Positions 13,096 to 26,197 of a DNA stretch of 64,000 bases are shown here, one piece after another; the stretch's first letter is position 1, and each line of letters starts with the position of its first letter. Origin of the DNA: Voacanga thouarsii (taxonomy: Eukaryota; Streptophyta; Magnoliopsida; Gentianales; Apocynaceae); contig JANUWF010002422.1 of the NCBI GenBank assembly GCA_026120185.1, positions 558,001-622,000 of the forward strand, read 5' to 3'. Under the pieces are notes generated by a model, which did no database searches, was not told the origin of the DNA, and worked only from the letters and a program-made list of their open reading frames with translations. The translations under genes were made by a program, and so were the position numbers.

Positions 13096-14634
13096 TGATA
13101 GGGGCTAAAATCATCATTGTTTTCCTAATTATTTGAGATTATTTTAAGATACATTTGTTGTAATAACTAGGTATATTATTTTCTATTTGACATTTTACTT
13201 ATAAAAAGTATTTTTGACAAATTTATGTAGATTTGAGTTAAATTTGAGCAAAAAAAAAAAAAAATCCACAATGAACCTGGCGCAAGGCCTAGCTAAGGGA
13301 CCAGGCGCCGGGTCCATTATGGTCCAGTAGCAGAAATCGAGCTAATTTTCAAGAAAAAAATAGAACAAACTTGGTGCCAAGTCTAGCAAGTGGACCAGAA
13401 GCCAGGTCCATTCTGTTTGGTAAGCAAAAACTGAGCAAAAATCCAGAGGAAGAAAATATTGTACTTGGCGCCAGGTAAGTCGAAGGTACCCAGCACTAGG
13501 CCCGCTTTGGAAGGAAAAAATCATGTGCACAAATTTGGAAATTTTTCAAAGGTTTTGGTATTTTCTAATTCCTACTCGGCCAAGATTCCTCCAGCAACGA
13601 ATTTAGCATCCAAAAAGTCTATAAAAGCAAGAGAAAACACAAAAGAGAGGGAGAGAGAGAGAGAGAGAGGTGAATCCAAGAGCTACAATTCAAAACACTC
13701 ATTAAAGGAGAGATTCACCACATCAAGGAGGATTGTTTAAGAGAGTCTTCAAGGGAGAAGAAGGGGGCTTGTCTATGAGTGCTTTTTTTTATTCTTGTTT
13801 TCTTTTTCTTAAACAATTATGTATTCAATGTTTTCTTTGTAATTTGACAATATTTTGGGATTAATGACTTATGTATTAACTTTGCTACTTGATCAATTTC
13901 TATCATTCTTGGTATTTCATTACTTGTGATCATGGAAGAATCAAGAAAGTTAGATTTGCTTCTATTTGGCTTGGGAAACGATGTTAGGAGTTGATTTAAT
14001 TTTATTGATTTCATATTTGTTATTTCTTAACAGACTTGGAAAATGAAGTTAAGATCAAAGGACTTAAGTAATCAAAGGTTAGTTAATTTCACCTAGAGTA
14101 TATGGTTGTTGGCTAATTTTATATCTATAAGGAATTATGTTTAATGCATCTTTTGGTTATGTTGGTTTGATTAAAAAATCTGCTAATTTAATCAAGAGAT
14201 AGTAATCCATGGATTGGGAAAGAAGTAGAGTCTATATAAGTGAATTCATGACTTGAGAAACGATTGAACTTTACTTTATATTCCTTCATAATGACAAGAT
14301 GATGATTAATTGAGATAGTTGTTAAGTGATTCATTGTCGTGTTTTCTAGGATAGTTGTCTAAGTTGCACATTCCTACATCCTTTAATTGTGCATATTTCT
14401 TTATCTTTATCTTTTTCTTATTTTCTCACTTTATTTGATTGGTTAAACAATGAATGAAAAGTGACTAGTGTGTACTTGTTCCTTTAAGGATTGATACGCG
14501 TTAATTCCCTATACTATACTTGCGATGAGTATACTTGATCATATGTGTATTTTGGGATTAATATTTTAATTAAAACTTGACTAAGGGATAAATTTAAATT
14601 TTATGATTTTTATACACCCAAAATTTATGCATCA
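13096..14634 (+). repeat. 5' LTR of Athila E1
   Basis: 1539 bp, starting TGATAGGGGC and ending ATTTATGCATCA, followed after six bases by the primer site. It aligns with 15762-17218 and 48701-50210. Contains a poly-A run (about 13250-13264), GC-rich GGCGCC-type palindromes in the 13280-13500 region and a (GA)n run near 13650. Left flank ATGAA (13091-13095) should recur past the right window edge. Confidence 0.9.
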
Positions 14635-14640
14635 AGGTTT

Positions 14641-14658
14641 TGGCGCCGTTGCCGGGCG
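14641..14658 (+). other. primer binding site of E1 (tRNA-Asp type)
   Basis: Reads as TGGCGCCGTTGCCGGGGA with one change (C for G near the end). This 18-mer is the known primer site of Athila/Calypso elements, complementary to tRNA-Asp. Its place just past the LTR confirms strand and lineage. Confidence 0.85.
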
Positions 14659-14920
14659 AACAATATCATGAAAACTTGGAGTTTGTTGATTTAACTATGT
14701 TTTATGTTTCTATGTCTATATGTAAATATGTGAATATGTATTTATGTTCCTTGTATGAATTGGTGCCATATTTTATTTTCTTGTATGCTTGTAATTTAAT
14801 ATCTCTATACGTTATAATTCATTGTAACTTAATTTGTGAACATGTACCTTAACTAACTAACTTGATTTCATATTGTAATGTGTATGCATAATACTGACAT
14901 GTTATTTTATATAGGTAAGA
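14659..14920. other. leader of E1
   Basis: AT-rich leader between the primer site and the first recognisable gag-like start. I see nothing specific in it. Confidence 0.5.
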
Positions 14921-15761
14921 TGGCTAATTGGAGTATGGGACAGTATCCTAACATGTCTCAAGGGATAACATCTCGACTATCTGACTCCATTACCTTAGAA
15001 GGAGTATTGGGTAAATTTGCCACCCATGTAACTAACCATTTTCAGGAAATCGATGACACATTGGCAAAATTTGAAGACATAATTAGAAATATAGAAAGAT
15101 AAATTTGGTTTTTGACAAATTTAATGATAAAGTCACCATTAGGGGTAGAAGCATAACATGATTTAGCTGCTATTATTAAGAAGTGGTAAGGAGCTACCTG
15201 ATCCTCGCATGGAACCGGTACCATCTAAAGAAGATGGACTGGAACCAACCCCTCTTGTTGAACCTTTTTGGAAAAAAAAAACTAAAAAATTAGATTTTTA
15301 GCCACCGATACCTTATTCCATTCGCACACACAAAGCAAGTAAAGATGCACAATTTGACAAGTTTTTAGAAATATTCAAACAACTGCATATAAACATTTTA
15401 CTTAGCGAGGCCTTGATACACATGCCCAAGTATGCAAAATTCCTCAAAAGCATGCTTGTTAACAACAAGAGGTTGGAGGAATTATCCACAGTGGTTTTAA
15501 ATGAAGAATGCTCAGCTATCTTGCAGGACCAACGGACTTTGCCATGAAAAGAAAGAGATTTAGGGAGTTTTTCTATTTATCATCTTGTTGGTACTCTTAC
15601 ATTTTGCAATGCATTAGCCAACCCAGGTGCTAGTATTAATCTTTTACCATATAAAACTTTCAAAAAGTTAGGCCTAGGTGAACCTAAGCCCACTAGGATG
15701 AGTATTCAACTTGCGGATAGATCTATTAAATATCCTAGGGGAATAATTATAAATTCATGTT
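14921..15761 (+). pseudogene. Athila gag end and protease N-terminal half (E1)
   Basis: A start at 14921 (MANWSMGQYPN) gives about 60 residues, followed by stops. The central gag appears deleted. From about 15300 another frame reads SKDAQFDKFLEIFKQLHIN, the PKYAKFLKSMLVNNKRLEE block and EECSAILQ. It then continues into the protease with ALANPGASINLLPY, KLGLGEPKPT, IQLADRSIKYPRG. The usual DLGAS active site is NPGAS here, so the catalytic Asp is lost. The frame ends where E2 is inserted at 15762 and resumes at 50211. Confidence 0.85.
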
Positions 15762-17218
15762 TGATAGGACTAAAATCACCATTATTTTTCTAGTTATTTG
15801 ATGTTGTTTTGCAATACATTTGATGTAATAACTAGGCATATTCCTTTCCATTTGACATTTTGCATGTAAAAAATGTTTTTGGTAAATCTGTGTAGATTTA
15901 AGTTAAATTCGAGCAAAAAGTGAACAATTTCAGAATGTACCTGGTGCTAGGCCTAGCTAATGGACCAGGCGTCGGCTCCATTCTGATCAAGCAAAGGAAA
16001 TTGAGCAGCTTTTGGAAAAAAAGATAGAACAGACTTGACGCCAGGTCTGGCAAGTGGACTAGGCGTTGAGTCCATTCTGTCCGGCTAGAAAAAATGGAGC
16101 AAAAATTCAAAAAACGAACAAAATATACCTAGCGCTAGGTGGGTCAAAAGTACCCGATGCGAGGCCCGCTCTGGAAGGCGAATATTCTATGCACAAATTT
16201 GGAAATTGTCTAAAGATTTAGGTATTTTCTAATTCCTACTCGGCTAAGATCTTTCAAGCAACAAATTTAACATCCAAAAAGGCTATTAAAGTAAGAGAAA
16301 ACACAAGAGGACATATACATGTGGGTGTGGATTCAAGAGTTTAAATTAAAATTACTCATTGAAGGAGGAATTGAACCAATCAAGGAGGATTGTTTAAGAG
16401 AGTCTTCAAGGAGGAAGATAAAGGCTTATCTATGAGTATTTTTTTTTACATTTGTTTTCTTTTCATGAAATAATCATGTATTCAGTATTTCCATTATAAT
16501 TTGACATTATTTTTGTGATTCATGATTTATTAATTAATTTAGTTTTTTGATCAATTCATTATTTATCTTGGTATTTGATTGTTTGTTTATCTTATGGAGT
16601 TTGTTGATTAATTTTTGTTATTAACTTGCTTGAAAAAGAGGTTGGTAATGACTTCGATTATTCAGTTTCATATTTGTTATCTCTTAACTTACTTGAAAAA
16701 TGGGTTAGTTGTCTAGGCCATAGGTAGTTAAAGGTTAGTTGATGATTGATAGAATATGGATTCATTGACTAATTTTATGTTTTAAATCATCTAGAATACA
16801 GGGGTTTATATTTGGATAAGTTAGATAAGACAGAATATATTCACTAATTGAACTAGAAGATAGTGATTCCATGGATTGCAAACGAAGCAGGTCTATATTA
16901 AATCCTTCATAAGACCAAGATAATAATTGATTGTGATATTGGCTAACTGATTTATTATCATGTTTGTCTAAATTGCATATATTTTTTTATTTTTCTTATT
17001 TTTATCTTACTACTTTATTTAGTTGATTAAATAATGAATGAAAAGTGATTAGTGTGTACTTGTTCCTGTAAGGATCGATACTTGTTAATTCCCTATACTA
17101 TGCTTGCAATAAGTATACTCACTCATATGTATATTTTGGAATTAATATTTTAATTAAAACTTGACTAAGAGATAGATTTAAATTTGATGGTTTTTATACA
17201 CCCAAAATTTACGCATCA
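15762..17218 (+). repeat. 5' LTR of Athila E2
   Basis: 1457 bp, TGATAGGACTAAAATCACC at the start and ACGCATCA at the end. It shares the whole plan of the E1 LTR, including GC-rich palindromic units near 15940-16170. The pair 15762-17218 and 48701-50210 bracket E2. Confidence 0.9.
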
Positions 17219-17224
17219 AGTTTT

Positions 17225-17242
17225 TTGCGCCATTGCCGGGGA
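17225..17242 (+). other. primer binding site of E2 (tRNA-Asp type)
   Basis: A TGGCGCCGTTGCCGGGGA variant with two changes, seven bases after the LTR end. Same primer class as E1. Confidence 0.8.
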
Positions 17243-17482
17243 ACAATATCATGAAAACTTAGATTTTGTTAATTTAACCATATTTATATGTTAATATATT
17301 TATATGTAAATATGTGAATATGTATATATGTTCTTTGTATGACTAGGTGCCATATTTTATATACTTGTAATTTAATGTCTCTATATATTGTAATTCCTTA
17401 TAACTTCATTTGTAAATTGTCTAAACTTGCAAATTCTATAATCTCACTATTTTTTGTCTTGTGGAGACCTTACTCTTAGTTT

Positions 17483-18110
17483 ATGACCCTACAATCCAAA
17501 GCCGATATAGTCAATCTTGATCTGAAAATTGAGAGAACTCTCACCAGGGTTCGAAAGGTTATAGGCTAAAGGGTAAGGACAGATATAGAGGTAAATTAGC
17601 CTAACAATAGTGGTAACGGTGGAGTTAATAGACAGATTATGAATGATTTTGTCAAACATGCAATCTCATATACGGGCTCTTGTATCACAAGGCCAAGGAT
17701 AGAGGCCAACAATTTTGAGATAAAACCCAACATAATCCAATTGATCTAGAATATGGTCCAATTTGATGGGTTACCTGAGGAAGATCCCAATGCCTACCTT
17801 GCGAGCTTTCTAGAAATTTGTGACATATTTAAAATGAATAGCATTTCTGACAATGCCATCAAACTAAGACTTTTCCCTTTTCCTTGAGAGATCGAGTAAA
17901 ATCATGGTTAAAATCTTTGCCCACCGGATCCATTACTGCTTGGAATGTGTTAGCTAAAAATTTTTTTGCCAAATATTTCCCACCAGCTAGAACATCTAAA
18001 CTTAGGACTGACATCTTTTACTTCCAACAATTAGCGGCTGAACATCTTTATGAGTATTGGGAGAGGTTTAAGGAAATGATGAGAAAATGTCCTTACCATG
18101 GATTTGAAGG
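17483..18110 (+). pseudogene. Athila gag, N-terminal part (E2)
   Basis: Starts at ATG 17483 (MTLQSKADIVN). Athila gag landmarks are readable in order: ANNFEIKPNIIQLI, FDGLPEEDPNAYLASFLEIC, NAIKLRLFPF, RDRVKSWLKSLPTGSITAW, LAKNFFAKYFPPARTSKLR, YWERFKEMMRKCPYHGF. Four stop codons lie before 17890. It is cut at 18110 by the LTR of copia C2; the rest of gag is not found after the nested block. Gag builds the virus-like particle in intact elements. Confidence 0.9.
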
Positions 18111-19921
18111 TGTAGAAAGCGTAAAACACGGAGCACGTAGCGGAAGCGAACATAAAAAAAATTAGAAAAACAAGAACAGGATTTCAGGGTAGGGCTGGCA
18201 TTGGCTTCGGCAGCCCTAGCTGGTGCCGATTGCGCCCTGTCCCAATCCCGAGATTTTAAAAAATTTACCTCTCCTTTTGGTTTTCAAAAGTGGTTAGATT
18301 GGAACGTGCACAATCGGGGTAGGTGTGCTGGTGGAAGCCTCTGGTACGATTCCTGCAAGCCTCCTACTAAGCCTTTGCAGGTATGTGAACGCTGAACTCT
18401 CGATCTTCTAATATATGGCTTGCCTAACTACCGTTTAGTGAACAACTAACAGGTTAGGGAATTTTTTTTTTGGAGAGAGAGAGAGAGAGATGCCTGGCCT
18501 TTTCCAGAGAAGAAGCCATCTCAGAGTATGTGTGTTCTATAACAACGACGTTGTTTCCAATCCTCCTATTTAACCTAAATAAAACCCTAGGTTAAACTGG
18601 ATTGGGCCATTGAACTCTTAGTTTAACCTTTTGGGCTTAATTAATTATTCTAATTAGAACCAACTTAATGGCCCAACAAATAATTAATTTTTCAGCCCAA
18701 ATAAACCAGTCTAATAAATAAGCCTATATTACTTTAGTCCCAGGTTAATCCCAAATTATTCAAACTGGGCCAAAGCCCTAAATAATTAATTAACCTACTA
18801 AACTAATTTAATTAATTCTCTCTCTTTATGGACCTTTATTTTATTCTAGGCCAATAATTAAATAAGGCTACTTAAATAAGATAAATTCTATTTAATTTAA
18901 GATCAATTCCTTAGCCTGTATTTAATTAGGACTCACGATCTATATTGGGAATCAAAAGACACACCGCCTTGGCTACTAAAATGACCAAAATACCCTTGCT
19001 ATATAAATAGTTGTATTTTGCATTTTAAATATTTCTTAATATCACCATAAGAAAATATTGACCCTAAGGACAATGTTGCGTTAGCAAAGTCTCCGACCTG
19101 CAGGTGTAATGACTAAAATATCCCTCTATACATCGATGTACATTCAGAGAGGAAAAAATGTACTAACATCTCTCTAAATGACATCTACCATCCTTAGGCC
19201 TCTAGTCCAATGATTCATGACTTCCTAGATTGTTTCCGCTTCCAAGGAAGCTACTCTAAAGCAAACATCCAAGTCATGTTTCCCAGAGCCTTGGATATTT
19301 AGATCATTCAGATAACCACAAGGGGCGATATAGTATAGAAACTATCTTGTATAAGTCTGTCTTAACTAACTAGTCACACATACTCAATATGCAAGTATAT
19401 TGGCCGTATGATAGAACCTCAACTATAGCATATCAAAGTATATGCTTCCAGCTTCGTCAGACTACCAACTCATACTCAAGTCGTAGAGTACTAGTCCATG
19501 TTGTAGCAGTAGTAGTCTAGGTTTCTACCATATAGTACTTTTAGAAACCACTACTACAGGTCATGTTCTACGTATTCGAAATACGCTTATGTCATGAAGT
19601 GAGTACACTACTCACTGGCTAAAGGTAAGCCATTCCCCATTTAGAATTCACAACATAATAACTAAACATGATGAGATTCTCATTCTCATCAATCGGTTAA
19701 GAACGAAAGTTTATGTGCTAAGTAACTCGTGATCCATACTTTACTGTGAAAGACCTCCATTCACATGGACTACTTACTTAAACACAATGGGTCTTTTCCA
19801 AACGTAATTGTGCACAAATAAAATTATAAATTCACAAAAAAATTCTGAAAATAAATTCTTTTATTAAAACATTCAATTTTTTACATCAGAAACATAGTCT
19901 AAGATGGCATATTTCCCAACA
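18111..19921 (-). repeat. 3' LTR of copia C2
   Basis: 1811 bp. The minus strand starts TGTTGGGAAATATGCC directly after the polypurine tract and ends TTTCTACA at 18111. Related through most of its length to the solo LTR at 1191-3209. A (GA)n run lies near 18474-18490. Inserted in the E2 gag after the residues CPYHGFEG. Confidence 0.9.
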
Positions 19922-19935
19922 ATCTCCCACTTGCA
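19922..19935 (-). other. polypurine tract of C2
   Basis: The minus strand reads GTGGGAGAT immediately before the LTR start TGTTGGG, the classic plant copia 3' junction. It ties the LTR to the pol sequence on its right. Confidence 0.85.
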
Positions 19936-19947
19936 CTCTAAGACTAA

Positions 19948-22162
19948 GTAAGTCCGTAGGTGCCCACCCCTATGGTGTCTAAGTGTCTCTTGAAGACTTT
20001 CTCAGCCAAAGGCTTGGTGAATAGATCTACTAGATTATTCTCGGAGGTAATCTATTCCACCATGACTTCCCATCTCTGGATAAAATCTCGGATCAGGTGG
20101 TACTTCCTCTTGATGTGCTTCCCCTTCTTGTTGTTCCTAGGTTCTTTTGATTGTGATATTGCTCCAATATTGTTGCAATACATCACAATCGGCATGTCCA
20201 TATGTGGCACGACTCCAAGTTCTAAAAGGGACTTCCGGAGCCAGACTACTTCCTTGGATGCCTCCAAAGTTGCCACATACTCAACTTCTATAGTCAAGTC
20301 AGTAATGCAAGATTACTTGATACTCCTCCATGAAATAGCTAATTCAGATAAGGTGAAGATATATCCACTAGTGGATTTTCCCTCATCCTTATTTGTTTGG
20401 AAGTCTAAGTCTGTGTATCTTGTAGAAACCAAGTCATCAGCCCTGTAAACCAGTATATAATCTCTCATTCCCTTGAGGTACTTAAGTATATGCTTTACAG
20501 CTTGCCAATGAACCTCCCCAGAGTTTGACTGATATCTGCTAACCAAGCTTATGGTAAAGCATATATCTGGCCTAGTACATAGCATGGCGTACATGAGACT
20601 TCCCACAGCCGAAGCGAAGGAAATCATACTCATCCTGTCCTTTCTTCTTGAGACCTAGGACAGTCTGTTGAAGAAAATGACAACCAATGTCTATAAGGAA
20701 TTAGTTCTCCCTTGCATGAGTCCATGCTATATCTGGCCAGCATCTTGTCAATATATGCAGCTTGGGATAATCCTAACATTCTCTACTTCTTATTTCTAAG
20801 AAGTCTAATTCCGAGAATGTAGCTGGCTTCTCCCAAGTCTTTCATACTGAATTGACTAGACAACTAAACCTTTGTAGATGATAATGACCCTACATCATTT
20901 CTAATGAGTAAAATATCATCCATATATAAGACAGGAAAAACCACATTAATGCCTTCAAGTTTCCTATACACATATGGTTCATCCTCGTTTTGAACAAAAC
21001 CATAAGACTTTACAGTCTCATCAAAACAAATGTTCTATGCCCTTGATGCCTGCTTAAGTCTATAAATGGACTTCTTAAGCTTGCAAACTTTATGCTCTTG
21101 GCCTTTAGCAATAAAGCTTTTCGGTTGGGACATATAGATATCTTTACTAAGATGGCCATTTAAAAATGCCGTCTTGACATCTATTTGCCATATTTCATAG
21201 TCATAATGATATGTGATGGCAAGAAGAATACAGATGGACTTAAGCATGGCTACTGGGGAAAAGGTTTCCTCATAGCCGATTCCCTCTTTCTGAGTATACC
21301 CTTTCGCCACAAGCCTAGCTTTGAAGGTTTCCACCTTCCTATCTACTCCCCTCTTTCTCTTGTATACCCACTTACACCCTATGGGTTTTATCTCTTCAAG
21401 TGAAGCTATAAGATCCCAAACCTGATTGAGATACATAGACTCAATCTCGGCTTTCATTGCTTCATGCCACTGATTTGCATCGGCATCAGCAATAGCCTCC
21501 TCGTATCTAATGGGGTCTTGTTCCTGATGGTCGGAGACTAGTTCGAAAGCTTCTCCAGTCCACCTTTCCGGAACCCTAGACACTCTCCTACTACGACGAG
21601 GCTCCATATGTATATGCTCTTGAGGTTGTGCCTCTTCTTGTTCCACAATCGGGCCAGAAAAAGTTATTTCCGAAGATAACTTCTTCTCCAACTCCAACCT
21701 AGTTGAACCTTTTGTGGAAGTACTTTAATCATCCTCCAAGTATCTAGCATTGGTACTAACTAGTACTTTATGATCCTTAGAATGATAAAAGTAACCACCC
21801 TTTGTCCCTTTTGGATACCCAACAAAATTGCATAATTCTGACATTGGTTCCAACTTGTCTCCCTTGACCAGTACATAAGCTGGACAACCCCATATCTTGA
21901 GATGATTCAGACTTGGCATAACCACATCTCATAGGGAGTCCTAGGTACTGACTTAGAAGGTACCAAGTTCAAAATGTATACCGCTGTTTCCAGGGCATAT
22001 CCCCAAAAAGACACTGGAAGAGTAGCATGAGACATCATGCTTTGGACCATTTCCATCAATGTCCTGTTCCTTCTCTCAGTACTCCGTTCTGCTGGGGCGT
22101 CCCCAGCGCAGAGAGTTGGGATACTATCTCATGATGTATTATGTAGTCTTTGAATTCACCAA
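19948..22162 (-). pseudogene. copia pol: integrase C-terminus, RT, RNase H (C2)
   Basis: Minus strand, from high to low coordinate. First is the integrase C-terminal part with LKIWGCPAYVLVKGDKLEP (21925-21725). A long RT frame follows (21697-21035: WHEAMKAEIESMYLNQVWDL, IGCKWVYKRK, KEGIGYEETFSPVAMLKSI, QIDVKTAFLNGHLSKDIYM), then catalytic YMDD at 20926-20915. RNase H has LMYAMLCTRPDICF, then EVEYVATLEASKEVVWL and CNNIGAI, ending in LFTKPLAEKVFKRHLDTIG and a stop near 19948. Better preserved than C1 but broken by several frameshifts. Confidence 0.9.
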
Positions 22163-23708
22163 GGAGGTGTAACACCTCACTACCTAGGCCCAATAGGGCC
22201 GGGGATGTCGTCCCGTCCAAAGGACAAGGGGTCTTTTTAACTAGGTCACACCAACGAAAATAAAAATAATACTTTAAAAAAAAATTAAACTTATTACAAC
22301 CCAAAAATTCAGGAACAAATCCAAAATAAGTTGTTCACTATCATCTCTCAAAGAAACACATAAAATAAATAACACAAAGTCTTCAAAGCAAGCAACAATC
22401 TAGCTACTCATCTCCATAGTAGGATCGACCTGAAAACATGGCATAAAAGATGATGAGATAAAAATCTCAGTAAGCCCGTGTGTGCTTTGAGTGTTTAAGG
22501 TAAAACAGTTTATGTATGCAAGTTGTAAAAATTGTAAAGAAGAAAATACTGGCAAGCAATAAATAAGGATTAAAAATAAAGAGTGGCATTTTGTTTTTCA
22601 AATCATACATGTACACAATAAATACAACCACTCAAATGGGTAGCCATGTGTTACTACACGTTAGGCCCCATGACCATATAACGGTTAGAATGCCACACTT
22701 TGTGCAGACTGACAAAAAAGTAGGTGATTGGCCTACCAGATAAGATACTCCTCCTTCTTTATACCCAAACATACTGGTTGTCCACTCTGGAAACACACAG
22801 TCCATTTGACTGAAACTTGCTAGCTCGGATCGGCATGACTAAGTAGTACTATCGCTTCTCTAAGTTGAGTTCATCTTCTGGAGATGGCCTCCTACCAGAA
22901 GACTCGCTCTTGCTCTTCAAAACTAGTACTACTAGCCTACCCTTATTGAGTACTCAACGTTGATTGTCCTACTTGGGAGAAAACGGATAAAACGTTGCTT
23001 TACTTGGAAATAGCAATTAAGGGTTTCTAAAATTCGTGTCAAAGTGGGTTTTTAGAAAGAGTTTAGTGTTTGTGCAAAACTGCTTGTTTGGTTTTCAAGT
23101 GATTTGTTTGACTGAATAAGAAAGAAAATAGTCATTCATTGCCTTTACAAAATGAGTGTACATACACTTCGCGTTTGGCTTGCTATAGTAACCTTTTGTC
23201 ATCAAATAAGTTTATGCAGGAGCTTACCTGATCCTTTGCTTGTAAATTCACAAATCTTCCAAAGTTGACCTAACCCCGCATGGGGTAAACATAAGTCATA
23301 TGGTTATACTCAAGCTATATTCACTTCCATAAATAATCCTAGTTTAACTTATTACAATCATGACCCTAATGTTCTAAGCTTTAAGGGTAGATGATAAAGG
23401 GTTTTATAAAATAAGTCTAGCTTGATAAGTGAAAATAACTAAGGGTTGTAAAATAATTACTAATAAGTTATTGGTTCAAATACAAATCTTGAGTGTTGTT
23501 ATTAATAAATAAACTAGGGTTTAAATGATGAAGAATCCTAAGTTCTAAATGATATTATTAAAATAAATAATAAATTATTACTAATCTCTTAATTAATAAT
23601 TAATAGATAGAAAATAATAAATAAATCTTATTAAATTTTGATCAATAGATAATAAATAAATTTCAATAGTATTTATGAATATATGGCCTACAAGATTAAT
23701 ATTTTACC

Positions 23709-23709
<1 letters not shown>

Positions 23710-23775
<66 letters not shown>
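23710..23775. repeat. (TTA)n microsatellite
   Basis: About 66 bp of uninterrupted TTA/ATT repeats inside the 4.29 kb solo LTR. The matching place in the other LTR copy (around 56015) has only a few units, so the array expanded after this copy was inserted or its source diverged. Confidence 0.95.
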
Positions 23776-26129
23776 TATATAAAAAGCTTTATTTAATTAT
23801 TAATTATTATTATTATAGATAAATATTTATATATATTATCTTTAATAAAAGATATCATTTATTTGGCTAAAATATTACTATTTCATTTAATATTCCAATT
23901 CCAACTTCCTAGGGTTTCCGAAATCTTTGGAGGAAATCATAATATTAAAATTGGCCAATTAAAATAGCTTAGGATCAACAAGGTCATTATCATAATTTTC
24001 CTATTACTAACAAGAATCATAAACATAAATTCCAACATCAATCAACAAACTATTCTATTCATGAATAAAGGTTTAAATCCATACCTACTATCACATGGCC
24101 AAATCTCTACTAAGCATAATCATATTCATGGCTTCAATGAAAACAAGAAAATAATACCATATTCACCAAAGGTGACATAATATCTAGCATGCTTAAACAT
24201 TCATACTCACTTAAGACACGAAGAATATGCATCGATCCATAAGAAACTTCATAAAACTTAACCATGGCCAAACATTCTCATGCTCCAATCTCAATTCCTT
24301 CACACATAAGCATATACTCAAACCCCAATCATATTCTATCCCTTTCCATCAACATCTAAGAAACATGATTTTAGAATTAATTAAAGAGAAGGCTAAAGAG
24401 AAATACTTAGTTGATAACTATCTTGATGAAGATTCAAGGAGATCCACACGCTTAGGAGGCTTGAATCGTCCAAGAAAGAAGAAGAAAAACAGCCATGGTT
24501 GTAGCAACCATTTCGGCTGAGAGAGAGAGAGAGAGAGAGAAAGAGAGTATTAGTATGACATGTTAAAGATTGAAGGGAAGAAGATGAACAAAAGTTGTTC
24601 TTGGTTACCTTGATGGTGTTCTTAAGACTTCAAGAAAAATTCTGATTTTTTATCCGATTGCAAATTTTTGTTTTTGAGATTTGATGTTATAAAATCCAGA
24701 AAGGGGCTCTAGGGAGTGAGTAGGCATGATCTGGAGTTTTTGGAAGGGATTGAAGATGTTTAGAGTGGTCTTAGGCTTGAAGAAAAGTAGTATGTGTTCT
24801 TGGAGAAATGGAGAGAATTGGAGAGAAAGTGATAGACGAAATGCTGAAGGTGTTGGCCGAATGATTGAGGGATTTTTATGATTTGATTTTTAGATTAGGA
24901 AGAAGAGGGAAATCTGGTTGTTTGAAATTCAAGTGGAGTAATTTATGGAGTGTTTTATGATAGAAGATATGGTAATGTTGTTTGATTGATGGAGATTCTT
25001 TGGAGCTACTATGGCCGACTGGTTTTGCTATGGTTCTGCTGAAATGAATGAGGGTTGAAGGAGCTATAAGGTTGGTTGAAATGTTGAGTTCAATGGTGGG
25101 AGAATTTCTGGTTTGTGAAGCTTAATCCAAGGGAGTTTTCATGGAGCAATTGCTGAAATTTTTGAACTTCAATTGAAAGCTTGATTGGAGTAATTGAAGT
25201 AGGAATTTAAGGAGTGGCTATGGGGTCCAGTCGTGAAGGTTAGTGGAGGAGGGTAATGGAGTTCAGTTCATGGCTGACTAAGGTTAACTTCACAGAAGTT
25301 TGAGGTGGTTTTTCGACAAGGCTTGAAGAAAGAGCAAGGCTGGAATTTTTTTAGTTTGAGATTCGAATTGCTTGCTGGAATTTGTTGTGCAATTTTTCTG
25401 CAATGTTCCAGCCAATTTGTAGAAGGTTTGGGGAGGTATTTGAAGGTCCTTTAAGGTTGGTTTCCAGCCTTCTATATGGAGGAAAGGCATAGGTAATCTA
25501 CTTGTCTGAAGGGTAGAAGAAACAGCTTTGTTTTTGCCCTGCTAAGCATCGAAGCTGTCCAAAATTTTTTCTGGTTTGCACAGCTTTGTGCAGTCCGATT
25601 ATTGGCAAAGAACTCCAGTCTTCAAGCCGAATAAGTTGGCCTCTTTTTGGCAGCATTTGAGTAAGAAAGATGGTTGAAATTTTCGAAGGCTAGACTGTCC
25701 AAGAACTTGGAAAATTTTCAGATTACTTCCATGAAGAAGATGAACACTATGGAGTGGAGTTTGAAGGTTCAACCATGGAGATTAATTCTCTTGGGAACCT
25801 TCCTTAACCCCTTCCTTATTTTCAGTCAAAAATCTATCCTCTAAGAGCCATTTTCAAAATTCCAAGACAAAAAATCCTTGCTGAAATTTGCTGGAATTAA
25901 AACATAGATTTGGATAAATTGAACAAACTTAATTGGTAAAGAATTTAACGTAAGCTAGGAAATAAAAGGACATGAATCCCTTAAGAATTATTTTAGGGCA
26001 TAAGAATAGGATTAAGACATTTCTTTCATATCTCCCCTAGGACAACACTCCTATTTCTACTTATGGAATGCAAAGGCCGAAGAAAAAAAAAATTCAACCT
26101 AAAAAAAATAATCATGATAAAACTTAAAT

Positions 26130-26197
26130 GATAGGATTTGAACTCAAGACCTTAGAGAATAATTCCAAAGCTCTAACCACTAAACCACAATAACTCT
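26130..26197 (-). other. tRNA-like A/B-box stretch in the solo LTR
   Basis: The minus strand carries TGGTTTAGTGGTTAGAGC (A-box-like) and, about 30 bases on, GAGTTCAAATCC (B-box-like, fits GWTCRANNC). A 7 bp stem can form between them. No proper acceptor stem is present, so it is not a tRNA gene. The same stretch is present in the second LTR copy near 58440-58497. It may be a tRNA- or SINE-derived piece captured by this LTR family. Confidence 0.5.

Noticed and set aside
13640..13670. CRISPR or satellite array
   Set aside because: The GA runs and other repeats in the window are microsatellites or LTR copies; no spaced direct repeats of CRISPR type, and the window is a plant genome.
20052..20448. 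162-codon plus-strand frame at 19960-20448
   Set aside because: It is the antisense of copia RNase H, which has clear motifs on the minus strand.
26130..26197. tRNA gene
   Set aside because: No acceptor stem pairing and a poor T arm; repeated at the same place in another LTR copy. Kept only as a tRNA-like stretch.
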